The notes below the pieces were generated by a model. The model worked only from the letters and a program-made list of their open reading frames with translations. It ran no database searches and was not told the DNA's origin. From positions 463,797 to 527,796 of the forward strand of contig CAJNDS010001746.1 in NCBI GenBank assembly GCA_905221605.1: a stretch of 64,000 nt of DNA, given 5' to 3'. The translations under genes were made by a program, and so were the position numbers. Of the stretch, positions 23,553 to 33,030 are shown piece after piece. Source of the stretch: Symbiodinium natans. Lineage: Eukaryota > Sar > Dinophyceae > Suessiales > Symbiodiniaceae. Each line of letters begins with the position of its first letter. The stretch's first letter is position 1.

Positions 23553-25961
23553 TCTCTCTGTGAGAGCCCTCTCTCTGAGCTCTCTGAGCCCTCTGTTCTG
23601 CGGGCGGCTTCGGGGGCAAGGGGCTCGAGAGACGCGCCTGTTCTCCTCTGGAGAGGACTGGGCTGCCCCGAGGTTCGCGTCTTCCGACGAGGCTCGCGAT
23701 AAGGGGGCTCTCAGGGGCTTTCTCAAAGGCGGGTTTGCATTTTGCTTTCTCGAAGGCTTAAGTGCATAGGCAGTTTTTGTGAAATAGGAAAGCTGCGCTG
23801 CCAAATCCGATGGTCCATCGCGGGCCCATCGTGAGTTGTGAAGGTTTCTGGGAACGCTGAGCCTGCCGTGATCGAGGACTCCGACGAGAAGGCATCTTCG
23901 TTTCTCTCTCCCTCTCTCTCTTTTCTCTCTCCCTCTCTGTTTGTCTCTGTCTGTCTCTGTCTGTCTCTGTCGCTCTATACTTCCGACTCCGAGCCGTCAT
24001 GTGAGGCAGATGGTGTGCAGATGGGTTCGTTTTCTCCTTTGGCGCGAGGTCTGGGAATCGCTTCTCCGAAACCGGTTTCTCTGGTGCATGGCAGCCTGCC
24101 ACCTGGAGCGTTCACCGGATGCGTTCGCGTGACGCGAAGTCGTCCGAGGCGATGCATTTCTTCATCTACTTCATCCGGCAGGGTGTGCTTAATTGGGCGC
24201 CTCGGACCTGGATAAAACTGTTTGAGTAGCTCCGTTGTTCCAAGAGCTCGCCACTCCGCTAATCCTCGATGCTCCCATGTTGTCTGTGAAGTGAAGACGT
24301 GAAGACGCGAAGAGAGGCGCACTTTTACATCATGGATGAATTCGGCGTTCCGGCCCTGGAGGCCGCGCCTGTTTGGCGCTGTAAACGAAAAATACTGAAC
24401 TCTTGTCAAAAGTTGCCCCGCCCCCTCCCTCCTGTTTTGTTGTGAGGCCACCGCCCGAGTCAGCGGCTTCGAACTGGGAGGCCACATGTGAAGGGAAGCT
24501 CTCGCAGTTCAGCTTAGAGTTCAAATCGTGGTTGATTAGCTCTTGCTGCAGCTAGAGAAGTCTAGAGGTCTTGAGGGATCTGGCCAGCCTCCTCGAACTT
24601 GTGTTAGATGTTGCGGGAGCGTTTTTCGCCAAAAAAGGGCTCGTCTCGAGATGTGGAGCTGAGGCCTGCTTGGATGCATCGTCTCGGGCCAGGCTGGGAC
24701 CTGAGAGATTCCCCAAAAGATGCCGAGTGCTCACTGCGGTCTCGCTGGCCTCACTGCGGTCTTACTTTGCGAACCCGTTCTGAAGCCTCGAGGTTTCGGA
24801 TTGGCTGATCAGCCGCTACCCAGAGCGAGGAGCTGCGGGCTTGAGAGCCCAGGCGCGAGGAAGAATGAAGCCCCCAAGAAGGAAGCAACGAAGCCAACGC
24901 CCGCCAGGGAGCAGAAGCCGATCTGCCCCGCTTTCGCCACCCCAAAAACGCGGTGGGCTTTTTCCAATGATGCAATGGTGCCCTGCTGGAGGTTATGATT
25001 GCATACTCCTTGCTGGCGGCAGCGGCAGCTCATCCCCGAGAGACTTTTTTCTCTTTCTTCCAACGATTCGAGGGAGGAGGGCTCTCTGAATTAGCTCGGT
25101 GTGGATTGCATTCCACGGGATGCGGGGACGGGCCTAAGTCCAGTGTCCTTTTGAGGTCTTTTGCTTGTGGGTGGTGCCACCGCTTGCTGCCGCAGCCTCA
25201 CGCAGCCTCACAGCGATGAGAGATGTGCTCATCAGAATCAGTGCTGGGGTGCTGGGACAATCCGAGCCCCCGAGGTCTTGCAGTGGCTGTCCATGGCAGC
25301 GTTTGGCGGGGCACCCTGATGCCACAGCAGAGAGCCGCAGAGAGTCCGCACAGAGCCCACACAGAGTGGCCTTTTCTCATTATTCAGAACATTGAGAATC
25401 TGGAGGCTTTGCCATCTATGGGCCGCAGACCCTCATCACCATGACAGGGGTGGAGACGGTGTGCCCATTCAGCTGTTCACGTCCGCTGACAGTCTGTGTG
25501 AGCTTGGCCATTGTCTTGCCCTTGGCCCAGGTCCCTCGCAAGGCAGCCGCCACGGCAGGAGGATTGCGTGCTGCGAGAATTTGGAGTCGGAAGTCCTTCG
25601 GAAGCTCCGCGTGAGTTGGGTGAGTGCAGCGCTCTCCCTCTGCATCGCAGGCCTGCTTGCGTATCCCGCACAGCTGGGCTCGATGTGCGCAGGCCCTGCC
25701 AGACAGTCCATCTAGACTTCTCAACACGCTATTCAACAGTTCTGTTGTGCGCTTCTGCGAGTCATTGGCGTAGCAGGCCTGCCTTTTGCGCTGCTGGCCT
25801 GGGCCTCCAGCATGCCTTGGCCCGTTGCCCGTTGTTGCCTCCCAAGTTTGCTCCAGGTCCAGGAATATGGCTGGGGAGGCTACTTTCCGAGCCTCATCAT
25901 CCTGAGCCTGGCCGGGGTTGTTCTGTTGAGCTGGAGTAGAAGGGAGTTTACCGGAGTATAG
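13062..25961 (+). CDS. MFS organophosphate/phosphate antiporter, GlpT/UhpC/SLC37-like (multi-exon)
   Basis: Membrane transporter expected to exchange a phosphorylated sugar or glycerol-3-phosphate for phosphate. Exons read: 13062-13113 (LGYAVYYFTRLSFTYV, TM1), 13432-13464 (GTISSLFPLA), 14389-14422 (SGVLSDLLGSP), 14568-14636 (GLMLTGVLNIAFA), 14736-14780 (PLFTGIWVLNGLFQ), 14875-14926 (GCGATPCNKMLVNWFPV), 15012-~15042 (KWWSSWNAP), 18809-18903 (FGWRFGMLGPGAIAVF), 19643-19678 (DSPEKAGLPSAE), 24149-24196 (AMHFFIYFIRQGVLNW, TM7), 24664-24692 (GLLGCIVSGQ), 24793-~24830 (VSDWLISRYPER), 24992-~25030, 25406-25458 (GFAIYGPQTLITMTGVE), 25531-~25560 (VPRKAAATAGG), 25857-25961 (EYGWGGYFPSLIILSLAGVV, TM12, stop TAG). 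Most neighbouring exons agree in phase; donors are GT or GC. The first exon, a few short exons, and the loop between TM6 and TM7 were not found (SGNAEPAVIEDSDEK near 23.85 kb is a candidate loop exon). The order of motifs matches the family from end to end. The SLC25-like gene and a lectin-like exon lie inside its introns. Substrate cannot be told from sequence. Confidence 0.82.
13730..13763. repeat. (CT)n microsatellite
   Basis: About 17 perfect CT dinucleotides, inside an intron of the antiporter gene, just after a short (TA)n near 13686-13700. Confidence 0.9.
16162..16350 (+). CDS. Possible Cys-containing extracellular-type exon (weak)
   Basis: The + reading from 16162 to a TGA at 16348-16350 has spaced cysteines and acidic, small residues (GADLRFIGDDRVECSTSAAD then EESVLLTCAGGGSPIG). 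This looks like an extracellular beta-rich domain, not noise. It ends about 280 bases before the signal-peptide exon at 16631. It may be the 3' end of a neighbouring secreted-protein gene, or a tandem relative of the next one. The antisense frame is also open, so coding is not proven. Confidence 0.25.
   Translation: MHVQEDVRCSADAGVGADLRFIGDDRVECSTSAADDVVCAPEESVLLTCAGGGSPIGPSTSL
16631..17110 (+). CDS. N-terminal exon of a secreted ricin-B / discoidin-like protein
   Basis: The chosen ATG at 16631 begins a hydrophobic signal peptide (MWRCPLALLGVLPAAADFLF). An upstream AG near 16611 could be a trans-splice acceptor. Residues ~65-120 resemble a ricin B-type lectin repeat: VHTASKKCLRAHGQ, AELVQCDAAGG and then PKWELEANGQMKM, the usual KCL / VQLxxC / QW spacing. 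After an Ala/Ser linker comes SSTLDPALAIEGVASTGF, the typical opening of an F5/8-type C (discoidin) domain. The frame stops at 17108-17110, directly at a GGGCGAG|GTGACG site that is a credible GT donor, so the gene probably continues. Ricin plus discoidin modules occur together in alveolate CCp/LCCL secreted proteins. It sits in an intron of the antiporter gene and uses unusually long uninterrupted coding sequence (480 bases), so a retroposed or inserted copy is possible. Confidence 0.55.
   Translation: MWRCPLALLGVLPAAADFLFVSGMTANAETCLVSNVWLDSCENAVASLSGKEIWSLASDANLVHTASKKCLRAHGQTNADAPAELVQCDAAGGVPKWELEANGQMKMVQSSMFVGHLEGSNSVVNAAAATAASASASSTLDPALAIEGVASTGFRRWAR
19490..19587. repeat. (CT)n, poly-T and poly-G tract
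   Basis: CT-rich stretch, then TTTTTGTTTG-type sequence, then 18 or more G (about 19569-19586). It is intronic and lies just upstream of the DSPEKAG exon of the antiporter. Confidence 0.85.
20246..23095 (+). CDS. SLC25 mitochondrial-carrier-family protein (multi-exon), nested in the antiporter gene
   Basis: Inner-membrane-type solute carrier. Exons read: 20246-20293 (CGIAAGFFTTALLNPW), 20421-20470 (DRALYLAIVNGRPFF), ~20791-20850 (ITQTLTQRSLSTGIYFPLEE), 21191-~21243 (YQMWKEDDVRRSF), 21563-21625 (AEAMRMLRKVGPKVFLRG), 21798-21865 (IISTACRDGTFGLCFSLRKF), 22225-22265 (AAGTTLSAPFNYVR), 22822-22889 (LQARMQLGWGTLRVAFGM) and 23039-23095 (ALTDCIYNACK, stop TGA). NPWDR and SAPFNYVR take the place of the PxDxx[KR] signatures. 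FLRG-I-x5-RDGTFG matches the family's helix-2/4 block. Exon phases agree at most joins; donors GT, GC and GA all occur. The first exon was not fixed; ATGs at 20018 or 20053 are candidates. All exons lie between the TM6-side loop exon (19643-19678) and the TM7 exon (24149) of the antiporter, on the same strand. The diverged signatures do not predict a substrate. Confidence 0.75.
21503..21545. repeat. (CT)n/(TTTC)n microsatellite
   Basis: Pyrimidine tract in an intron of the SLC25-type gene, directly upstream of the TAG/CAG acceptor at 21559-21562; it may serve as an extended polypyrimidine tract. Confidence 0.85.
23513..23560. repeat. (TC)n microsatellite
   Basis: Nearly perfect (TC)n of about 20 units, between the 3' end of the SLC25-type gene and TM7 of the antiporter. 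The complementary frame gives an artefactual Arg/Glu ORF. Confidence 0.9.
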
Positions 25962-27173
25962 CGGAGCATAGCGGGAGTGTAGCGGAGTATAACGGCGTAT
26001 ACAGTACTCGAATGGTGTGCCATGGTGGGTGTCACTGTAGCGTTGACACTTGAGGTGCATTCGGAGGGGAGGGACCTGACTCCTTTCAGGTGTCCTCCGT
26101 GGTCATCATCCCCGGGTGGAACACGCCCTCCTACCGCCAGGCACAAACAGGGGGAACTAGCCCTCAAGCCTCGACGCGGCGTCGAGGAACACGAAGGGTA
26201 TACGAAGGGCACGAAGAGCACGAAGAGTGCGCATGCCTTTGCGCCTCGTTGGCGACTGTTGTGTGCTTTGCGCCTCTGCTCAGGCGCACCTGTCCAAGTC
26301 ATAGACCCAAGGCGCGGCGGAGTGAAGTGTGGCAAAAGAAGCGTGAGGTTCCAAAAGCCAATTGGATCAATTCGCAACGCCTCTCCAAGCTGCGTGCCCT
26401 CCAAAAACAGATCCTTCCCGCTGCAGATTTCTACAGAGGAGCAGGCCAATGCCACTCTTGCCGCTGTACACCGGCCACCTCTAGCCTAAGCAATTCCTGA
26501 ACCTCTCAAAGGACCACCTCCCCAGCCCTCCCCAGCTTCTTTGACAGTCGATCCGACTTATCCTCGCCCCACCCACCTCCTCATGCCTCCACCGCCCTGG
26601 GCCGCGGCGGCGACATGCCTGGCAGCAGGCTCAACGATCAGCGATAAGGGAGTGGACGTTGGTGTTTTGGGGCCGTTCGCGGATTCGGCGTTGGCGTGCG
26701 TGAGTGAGTTCCACATCAGTTCCACATCAGTTCCACATGCGCATTGTTTCCCCACCCGAACTTCCAGGCGCGCTGGGCGTCGTCGCATGGATCTGGTGGA
26801 GGCTCGGGCCTTTGGGGTGAGAGCAGCTGCCCCTTTTCGGAAACAAACAGCCTGGCAAAGGTATCCCCACGCCAGCAAGGCCGAGATTTTGAAGGCCTTG
26901 CAGGATCTGCAGGAGGAGTACCGAACAGCTCGAGCCCAAATCTCTTGCGCACTTCGCAATTCCCTCGACATGCCACATTGGAATTAACGTATTGCAAATT
27001 TTGTGGCATTTGCTCACATTCACGCTTTTTCGGAATTCACAGTGCGGCGCGCTAGTAGAATGGCAGCCTGCTGTGGCTTGTATGTTGGGACCGACAAGCT
27101 GCCGCATCAGACATGCCGCGAGAAGAGATGTGAAAAAAACAATTGCCATGACTGTACTTCTAGTATGGTATAC
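25962..27173 (+). other. Spacer after the antiporter gene; one possible helical exon
   Basis: Directly after the antiporter stop comes a short GGAGTATAGC-type repeat (25950-26000). The only protein-like stretch is about 26861-26986 (+), where the frame ASKAEILKALQDLQEEYR is strongly helical and ends in TAA at 26985-26987. It could be an exon of a coiled-coil protein, but nothing else supports it. Nothing else is recognised here. Confidence 0.35.
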
Positions 27174-27590
27174 TTGTAAACGCCTGCGCGCGCCGCCTCG
27201 GCAGCCGGGCCGGTCCAGAGTATGCAGTATGTGGAGATGACGTCGGCCTGGAGGCGACCTCTGAAGTGGATTTATCAGGGCAGGAGACCGGATCCGGGTC
27301 TGCTCGTTCCAAACGCTTGTCAACATAAACCGACAAAGAGGGGGAGAAGGCTTTTGAAGGTTTGCGGGGTAAGGGGTTTCAGGCAGTTTTACCGGGGGGG
27401 GGGGGGGGCGAGAGACCCTCCACGGCATCAGTTTGCAGCTGCTCCAAGCGATTGGAGGGGGGGGGGGGCGGGGGTGGCGTCACAAAATTCTGCACGGGGG
27501 CAAGGGTTGGGTTGGGGGAAGGAGACCGGATCCGGGTCTGCTTGTTCCAGACGCTTCTCGGCAGGAAGCCGAGGCGAATATGGTATAGGT
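27174..27590. repeat. Dispersed hairpin repeat, copy 2 (with an internal duplication)
   Basis: It opens with CTTGTAAACGCCTGCGCGCG and the CCGCCTCGGCAGCCGG block, as in copy 1 at 5985. Two versions of the tail block follow: one at 27284-27330 (GGATCCGGGTCTGCTCGTTC, then diverging) and one at 27521-27580 that keeps the CTCGGC-AGGAA-GCCGAG hairpin. Poly-G tracts lie between (27392-27408 and 27458-27470). The longer length relative to copy 1 suggests a tandem or nested pair. Confidence 0.65.
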
Positions 27591-28182
27591 AGGCTTTTCC
27601 GAACGAACCCTTTGCCTTTTTCAGGGCAGTTGTACCTCGCTTCTGGGTTCTTGTATTTGAGAGTGGCAGTGGAAGGCATGGAAGAACGGTGGGAGGTAGT
27701 ATCGACACGCATGCTGGAGCAGAAGCTTAAGGTTTACGCGGAAGTGGCTGCCGCAGTGCATGAGACGACGTCGTCGAAGGATGGCATAAAGCAGGGCCAA
27801 TCAGAGGAGGACTCGGAGCTTTGCCAGGCTGGATGGAAGAAAGGGTTCTGCCCTTGCCTTATGAGCAGAATCGCAAGATAAGAACAAAAAGCCCACGGAG
27901 GTGCTGGATCAACCCCTGCTTCAGCATGGCCTCCGATCTGCCACAGAGCGGGCAGCAAAGAGATTGGGAGGCCGTCGAGCCTGAGAATCTTCAGGAAATC
28001 TACGGGAAATCTCAGTCGAATCTGCTTTCGGAACGTCCTTGAAGAGTGTGTCACTTTGAGGCAACTGGTCGGCCCAAGACTTGGAGACCGCTTTGCAGAG
28101 CTCCGTGGCAAGCTTGATATGTAGGGGAGTTCTTCTGACACTGTCCCCGCATCCTTCTCCGCGCCCTGCTGTGGAGAGAGAC

Positions 28183-28216
<34 letters not shown>

Positions 28217-28400
28217 GGACAGAGAGAGAAAGCAACACCAACCCTTTCTGGGCCCCGTTGAAACCGATGGGGCCCGAGCGGACAGAACACAGACCCACTT
28301 GGCCGTCGCGGCCGGGTTTTTTCTTTGGGGGCGGACTCCTACGTGGAGAGAAGAAGAAGAAGAAGGGAAAGCAACACACAAAAAGAAGAGGGAAAAAGAG

Positions 28401-28760
28401 CAAAAGAGCGCGAGTGAGACAGCGAGGCTACGCAGACGAAGCCGCCGTGCGGGAGGGCTTGGCCCAACTGCAGCGGGAGCACCAGGAAGCCCTGGAAAAG
28501 GGGTGCCTGGTCTCCGAAGTCTCCGGAAGAGACGAAGCAAAAGACGGAGGAGATGAAGGAGATGAAGGAGATGAAGGAGATGAAGGAGATGAAGGAGATG
28601 AAGGAGATGAAGGAGATGAAGGAGATGAAGGAAGGGAGTCAAGAAAGGCAAGAAAGGACCCAAGGAAGTCCGAGGCGCGGCTTCCACCGGAAGCGCTGGG
28701 GGCGCTCCGGGATCTCTGCCGGCGCCGGCGCCACGCCCTGGAGGCTCCATCTCCCGTCAT
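28401..28760 (+). CDS. Possible acidic/coiled-coil exon with (DEG)n repeat
   Basis: One + frame stays open and reads a helical segment (EAAVREGLAQLQREHQEALE), then a run of DEG triplets, a basic patch (ESRKARKDPRKSE) and LPPEALGALRDLCRRRRHAL. The first and last parts have the look of real exon sequence. The middle is encoded by a 9-bp tandem, so its openness means little. It lies upstream of the coiled-coil exons at 30.9-32.0 kb and may belong with them. I do not recognise the protein. Confidence 0.3.
28551..28632. repeat. 9-bp tandem repeat GGAGATGAA
   Basis: About nine near-perfect copies, in frame with the surrounding open reading frame (Asp-Glu-Gly repeats), so changes in copy number keep the frame. 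Confidence 0.9.
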
Positions 28761-29397
28761 CACCCTAGCGCCCCTCTTACAACACTCTCTCATTTCTTTG
28801 ATTTAAGGGGTTTCAAGGTTTGGCAGTTGAAAGCAGTTGAGAAGGTATGGAGGGGTTATGGACTGTGATACAGCAAATTGTTTAGCATGCAGCAAGAAAG
28901 TCAGAGGGCTTAACCTGGGCAGTATGTTTCAGTATGTGCGTGTTAAAGGCTTTTTGGATTGGGCAAGGCAAGGCTCCTTCTGGGGGTTTGCCGAATGCCC
29001 CTCTCACTGGCCTCTCGCTGCCCTGGGTGTAGTCCATTTTTCCATTTTTGGAGGCATAGTCCGACAGTCTGTCTGTTGTCGGGTTCCAAGAGTAGCCATA
29101 TGGTCCACCGCCCTCTGAAAGGGCTCTGAAGTGCGGCCCTTGGGTTTCAGGGTATACAGGGGGTAGATACCGTTTCCGCAGTCAAAGGCCCGTACCAACG
29201 CCCCCTTGGGGCGTTCCTAGAAAACACGGTGCCAGCAAAAGTTCGGTTTCTGGCGACAACGGATTGTTTTCAAGCCTCCGTGCGCATGGAGGCCAGGAGG
29301 ATATCTCCTCATCCTCATGTCCCCCCAGAAAAGATGGGGGCTGGGCATTTTGTTCTCCCACATGTTGACTTGTTGCAGAAATTCTGCGTTATTTACA

Positions 29398-29560
29398 GTT
29401 TGCAGCCTCTGAAAACGCGGAAATGCTGCCGTTTACTGTATTTGCAGCCTCTGAAAACGCTGCTATTCACGGCTCTGAAATTGCAGAAATGCTGCTATTT
29501 GCAGTTTTTGCAGCCTCTGAAAAAGCAGACATGCGGCTATTCACAGTATCTGCAAAGCCA
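29398..29560. repeat. Degenerate tandem with core TTTGCAGCCTCTGAAAA
   Basis: The core appears near 29400, 29440 and 29507, with weaker forms (CGGCTCTGAAATTGCAG) between. Each is followed by GCxGAxATGCxGCTATT-type sequence. TTTGCAG resembles a splice acceptor, which may be chance. Repeat length is irregular (about 40 to 65 bases). Confidence 0.7.
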
Positions 29561-30924
29561 CGGCGAGCCACACGTTCAAAAAAAGACAGGCCCAAGCCAC
29601 ACCTCGCCGGGTCTGGAATAGTGGAAGTCCCAAATCGAGGGTCGCCAGAGTAAAATGTTGACCGGGCTGAATCGCCAAGCAGCTGCTCCCGTTACTTTGG
29701 CAGGGGCTTCTCGGCGAGCATGAAGAGCTGCACGCCAAAGCAGCCACAGCCTCAGACACCCAAGCAGCCCCTCTGCTCACTCGGCCCCTCTTCCCCCTCT
29801 CTCTCTCATTGTTTTTTTCTCTGTCTCTCTCTCTCACTCTCTCTTTCTCTGTTAGCTGTCAGCTGTGCTCTCCAGGCTGGATCCCGCGCCTGGACGTGAT
29901 TTTTGGCACTCGGGAGTCTTGAGTTTTGCCTCTTCTGCCTCAAACTCCTGTCCTTTTTTTGTCCTTTTGAGCCGTGCGAGGCGGTTTGGGACCTGAGCTG
30001 CTGGCGCGCTGCCGAGACGTCGAGGAGGAGTTCTGGCGAACTTCGGAGCCCCTCGGAGCAGATCCCTAGCAGCATCCCCTCCAAGCCTCTAAGTGTTAAA
30101 GTGCGTACTTGAGACTGCGCAGGATCCCCCGCCGCTCCTTCGGACCGCTCCTGTCTCTCTCTGGGCTCTCTGAGCTCTCAGAGCTGGAGGACGGGGGGTC
30201 GCATGATTCGCATGCAAGGATCTGCGCGCCGGCTCCCGGACAAAAAGCGGGGGGGGACCCTCTCCTCCGGCTGCTTTTTTGAGCGGCGTGAGAGCGGCAT
30301 GAGCCTTGCAGTTCCCAGCTTTCCGACTGAGCGCTGTCACGTTGCCTCCGGCGGTCGCCATGCCTTCCTGTGCTTTTCCGCCGCCTTGCGCTGCCAGCCC
30401 TCACTTAGAGATGCGGGAGGCTTCCGCGAGCCGAGCTCCGTAGGTGGCCGGGGCCGATCGGCCATGCCATGTCCGGGACTTTTCAGACGTGAAATACAGA
30501 TTCTTTTTCTTTCTAAAAAAGAGAGCCTTGGCAGATGCCTTCGTGAGGCTGGGCCGCAAACCCAAAGGGGATGCCGCCGTCGCCTCTAAGCCAGGGGCTT
30601 CCAGGTGGCGCCCTTCATCCTGCGCTTCCATATCTTCCCGTCATTGCAGATCCTGAGTAGATCTCCTGAGTTACTTGGCAGGAGGAGCACGCCATCTGCG
30701 AAGAAGCGCAAGTGGCTCCTTGGACTTCACAAACTCTTCAAGCTTTAACAGCCGTTTTTATGGCTGCGATGCATGGCACCGGGTGAATCGTGGAAGGCAG
30801 GAGGAGCTCAGTGAGGAGAGTGATGGCGAGGCCATCTGCAGTTTTGTGCAGCTGCATTTCACATTTCCAAAGACTCATTTTGCATCCGATTCTCACCCAG
30901 TGCGGCAGAGTCTTGCACAGGGTG

Positions 30925-32056
30925 AGCAGATCACGGTGGAGGAGTTAGAGCAATGGAAGGAGACGCTTGCCGAGGAGGACTCTGCAGGGCTTGACCCTTC
31001 AGAAGCGGAAGTTGGGCGATGTCGTCACGATTCGTCACGTGTTCAGGAGAAGCGCGAGCAAATGGAGAAGGAGGAGCAGGCGCCACCGAGCCACCTTGCA
31101 GCCGCGGTGTGCTTTGTGCCTCGCATCTCGCGCGGGAACTTCCGAGAATGTCAGGAAAGAATCGCTCGAGAGGAGGACAGAAGACGAAGGGAAGCCGAAG
31201 AGGCACGTACGGCACAGATGATGGCACAACATGGTGTGACGCAAATATCACAAGAGGCAATGACGTTGTGATCTAAACTTCACACAGGAGGAGCGGCGGA
31301 AGCGCGAACGGGAAGAAGCCCAGGCGCAGAAAGAGGCCGAAGAGGCCGCTCTTCCCTCTCTGGGATGGTGTCGAGAATGGTTTTCTGATGGTTTTTTTTC
31401 TCTCTTTTTTCTGGCCCTCTGCTCGCTATGGCACATTCGGTCAGTGCACCCTCCACGGTGGTCCCGCAAGCTCACAAGACGGAGCCCTCTCGGACAGCGC
31501 ACGACTGGTTATAGGGTTCTTAAGGGAGGGGGGTTCAAATGGGGTATGTAACCCAAGGTTCCCTAATACTCCCTAGTACTCCCTAAGGCTCCCTAAGCTT
31601 CCCTAAGGTTCCCTGGGTACCTACCCCCCTTTGAACTCTTTTAAGAACCCTATAAACTGGCTTGGCTCCGGCCCACGCGGGGGCTTTTTGCGGGAGCACT
31701 TGCGAGGCCCGAAGGGCGGCCGAGGAGGCCGAGCAGGAGAGGAGGCGGCAGGAGGCAAAGGGCAAAAGGGCACAGCAGCGCGACAAGCGCTTGCAAGCGC
31801 TTACAAGCACGACTCGCTCTCCTTGTTTGTGCTTCCCTTTTCTCTTGGTCAGGAAGATCTGATTCCTCCTGGCGCACATCCGCCCGACGTGCTGGGCCTC
31901 ATTCCTCCAGGCTCGAAGCCGCAGACAAGAGATCGCATTGTGGCTCTCAGATTCTCTTTCCGTCTGTACGCTTTCTTCCTCTTGCTCGCAGGCCTGAAGC
32001 CGGACAAGGCGCACTTGTACAAAACGTCGCCGGTTCCTCAGAGCGAGCGAGAATGA
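30925..32056 (+). CDS. Coiled-coil, Glu/Arg-rich protein, partial (multi-exon)
   Basis: Successive exon-like pieces on the + strand read as long charged helices: EQITVEELEQWKETLAEED (~30925), RECQERIAREEDRRRREAEE (~31145), QEERRKREREEAQAQKEAEE (~31288) and EARRAAEEAEQERRRQEAKG (~31708). A proline-rich piece follows (EDLIPPGAHPPDVLGLIPPG, ~31854), then GLKPDKAHLYKTSPVP (~31993) before a TGA at 32054-32056. Most pieces follow a CAG, GAG or AAG acceptor. The heptad pattern indicates a coiled coil; the last two pieces suggest a folded or docking C-terminal part. The stop lies where a (GAGAGT)n microsatellite begins, so the real last exon may end before it. Start and family are unknown. The MITE at 31509 sits in the intron between the third and fourth helical exons. 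Confidence 0.45.
31509..31655. mobile_element. 147-bp MITE with perfect 15-bp TIRs and 5-bp target duplication
   Basis: Left end TTATAGGGTTCTTAA (31509-31523) and right end TTAAGAACCCTATAA (31641-31655) are exact reverse complements. Both ends are flanked by the direct repeat ACTGG (31504-31508 and 31656-31660). Inverted similarity continues inward imperfectly (GGGTTCAAATGGGGTA against TACCCCCCTTTGAAC). The centre has a 10-base tandem of the CTCCCTAAGG type. There is no coding capacity, so this is a non-autonomous DNA transposon; a 5-bp duplication is not diagnostic of one superfamily by itself. The intact ends and flanks suggest a recent insertion, into an intron of the coiled-coil gene. Confidence 0.9.
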
Positions 32057-32071
32057 GAGTGAGAGTGAGAT

Positions 32072-32107
<36 letters not shown>

Positions 32108-32330
32108 GGAGAGGGAGAGGGAGAGGGAGAGGGAGAGGGAGAGGGGGAGGGGGAGGGGGAGGGGGAGGGAGAGGGAGAGGAAGAGGGAGAGGGAGAAAGG
32201 GAGAGAGGGAGAGAGTAGAAGCGAGAGAGAGAGAGGGAGAGAGAGAGAAGAGAGAGAGAGTAGAGAGAGTAGAGAGGATAGAGAGAGTAGAGAGCATGAG
32301 AGTAGAGAGAGTTGAGAGAGAGAGCCATAG
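32043..32330. repeat. (GAGAGT)n/(GAGAGG)n purine microsatellite
   Basis: GAGAGT units grade into GAGAGG, then GGGAGG, then a mix with GTAGAGA. Polypurine on the + strand. Ser/Leu/Pro ORFs on the - strand are artefacts. Confidence 0.9.
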
Positions 32331-32624
32331 GGCCACAGATCGTGGTACACAAGGGGACAAAGGGGTTCACGAGATGTCAGCGAATCGATTCGGGAACCCC
32401 GTGGAAGGAATGAGTGGCTCTTCCTGCTTCTGAGGGCGGAGCAAAGCCATAGGACAACCCAGCCGCTTCGTCTGAGGGCGGCGTCAAAAGATGCCAAGAT
32501 CAGCGCCCAGCGGCTCGAGAGTTCGGCGCGCCCGTAAGGACCCCTGAAGGGGAGGAAAGAGGAAGGGCGCCCGGAAGAAGCCTGGAAGCCTGGAAGTGAG
32601 AGCGTAAGAGAGATCGAGCGTTAT

Positions 32625-33030
32625 AGAGAGAGAGGAAGAGAGAGAGGAGAGAAGAGAGAGAAGAGAGAGAAGAGAGAGGAGAGAGAGAAGAGAGAGAAGA
32701 GAGAGAGAGGGGGAACACATCGCGCTGGGAGTGGTGGGGTCGCATTTCCACCATATATGACTGAATCGAGGGGACTGGGCGCGCCCGCGCGCGCGGGGGT
32801 TCTTTGGACCCCTCATGCCAAGAAGAAGAAGAAGAGGAAGAGAGAGGAAGAGAGAGGAAGAGAGAGGAAGAGAGAGGAAGAGAGAGGAAGAGAGAGGAAG
32901 AGAGAGAGAGAGAGAGAGACGAACTGAGGTACTGGGCGCGCCTGTGCGCGCGGGGGGCCCACGGGTCCCTCAAGCCCTGTAGAAGAAGAAGAAGAAGAAG
33001 AAGAAGAAGAAGAAGAGAGAGAGAGAAGGG
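32625..33030. repeat. Block of GA and GAA microsatellites
   Basis: AGAGAGAAG-type repeats (32625-32710), an AGAGAGGA decamer-like array (32820-32920) and (AGA)n (32980-33015). Two similar unique segments lie between them (GGGCGCGCCCGCGCGCG near 32780 and GGGCGCGCCTGTGCGCG near 32935), each followed by GACCCCTCA or GGTCCCTCA. Thus the whole unit of about 160 bases is duplicated. Confidence 0.8.
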
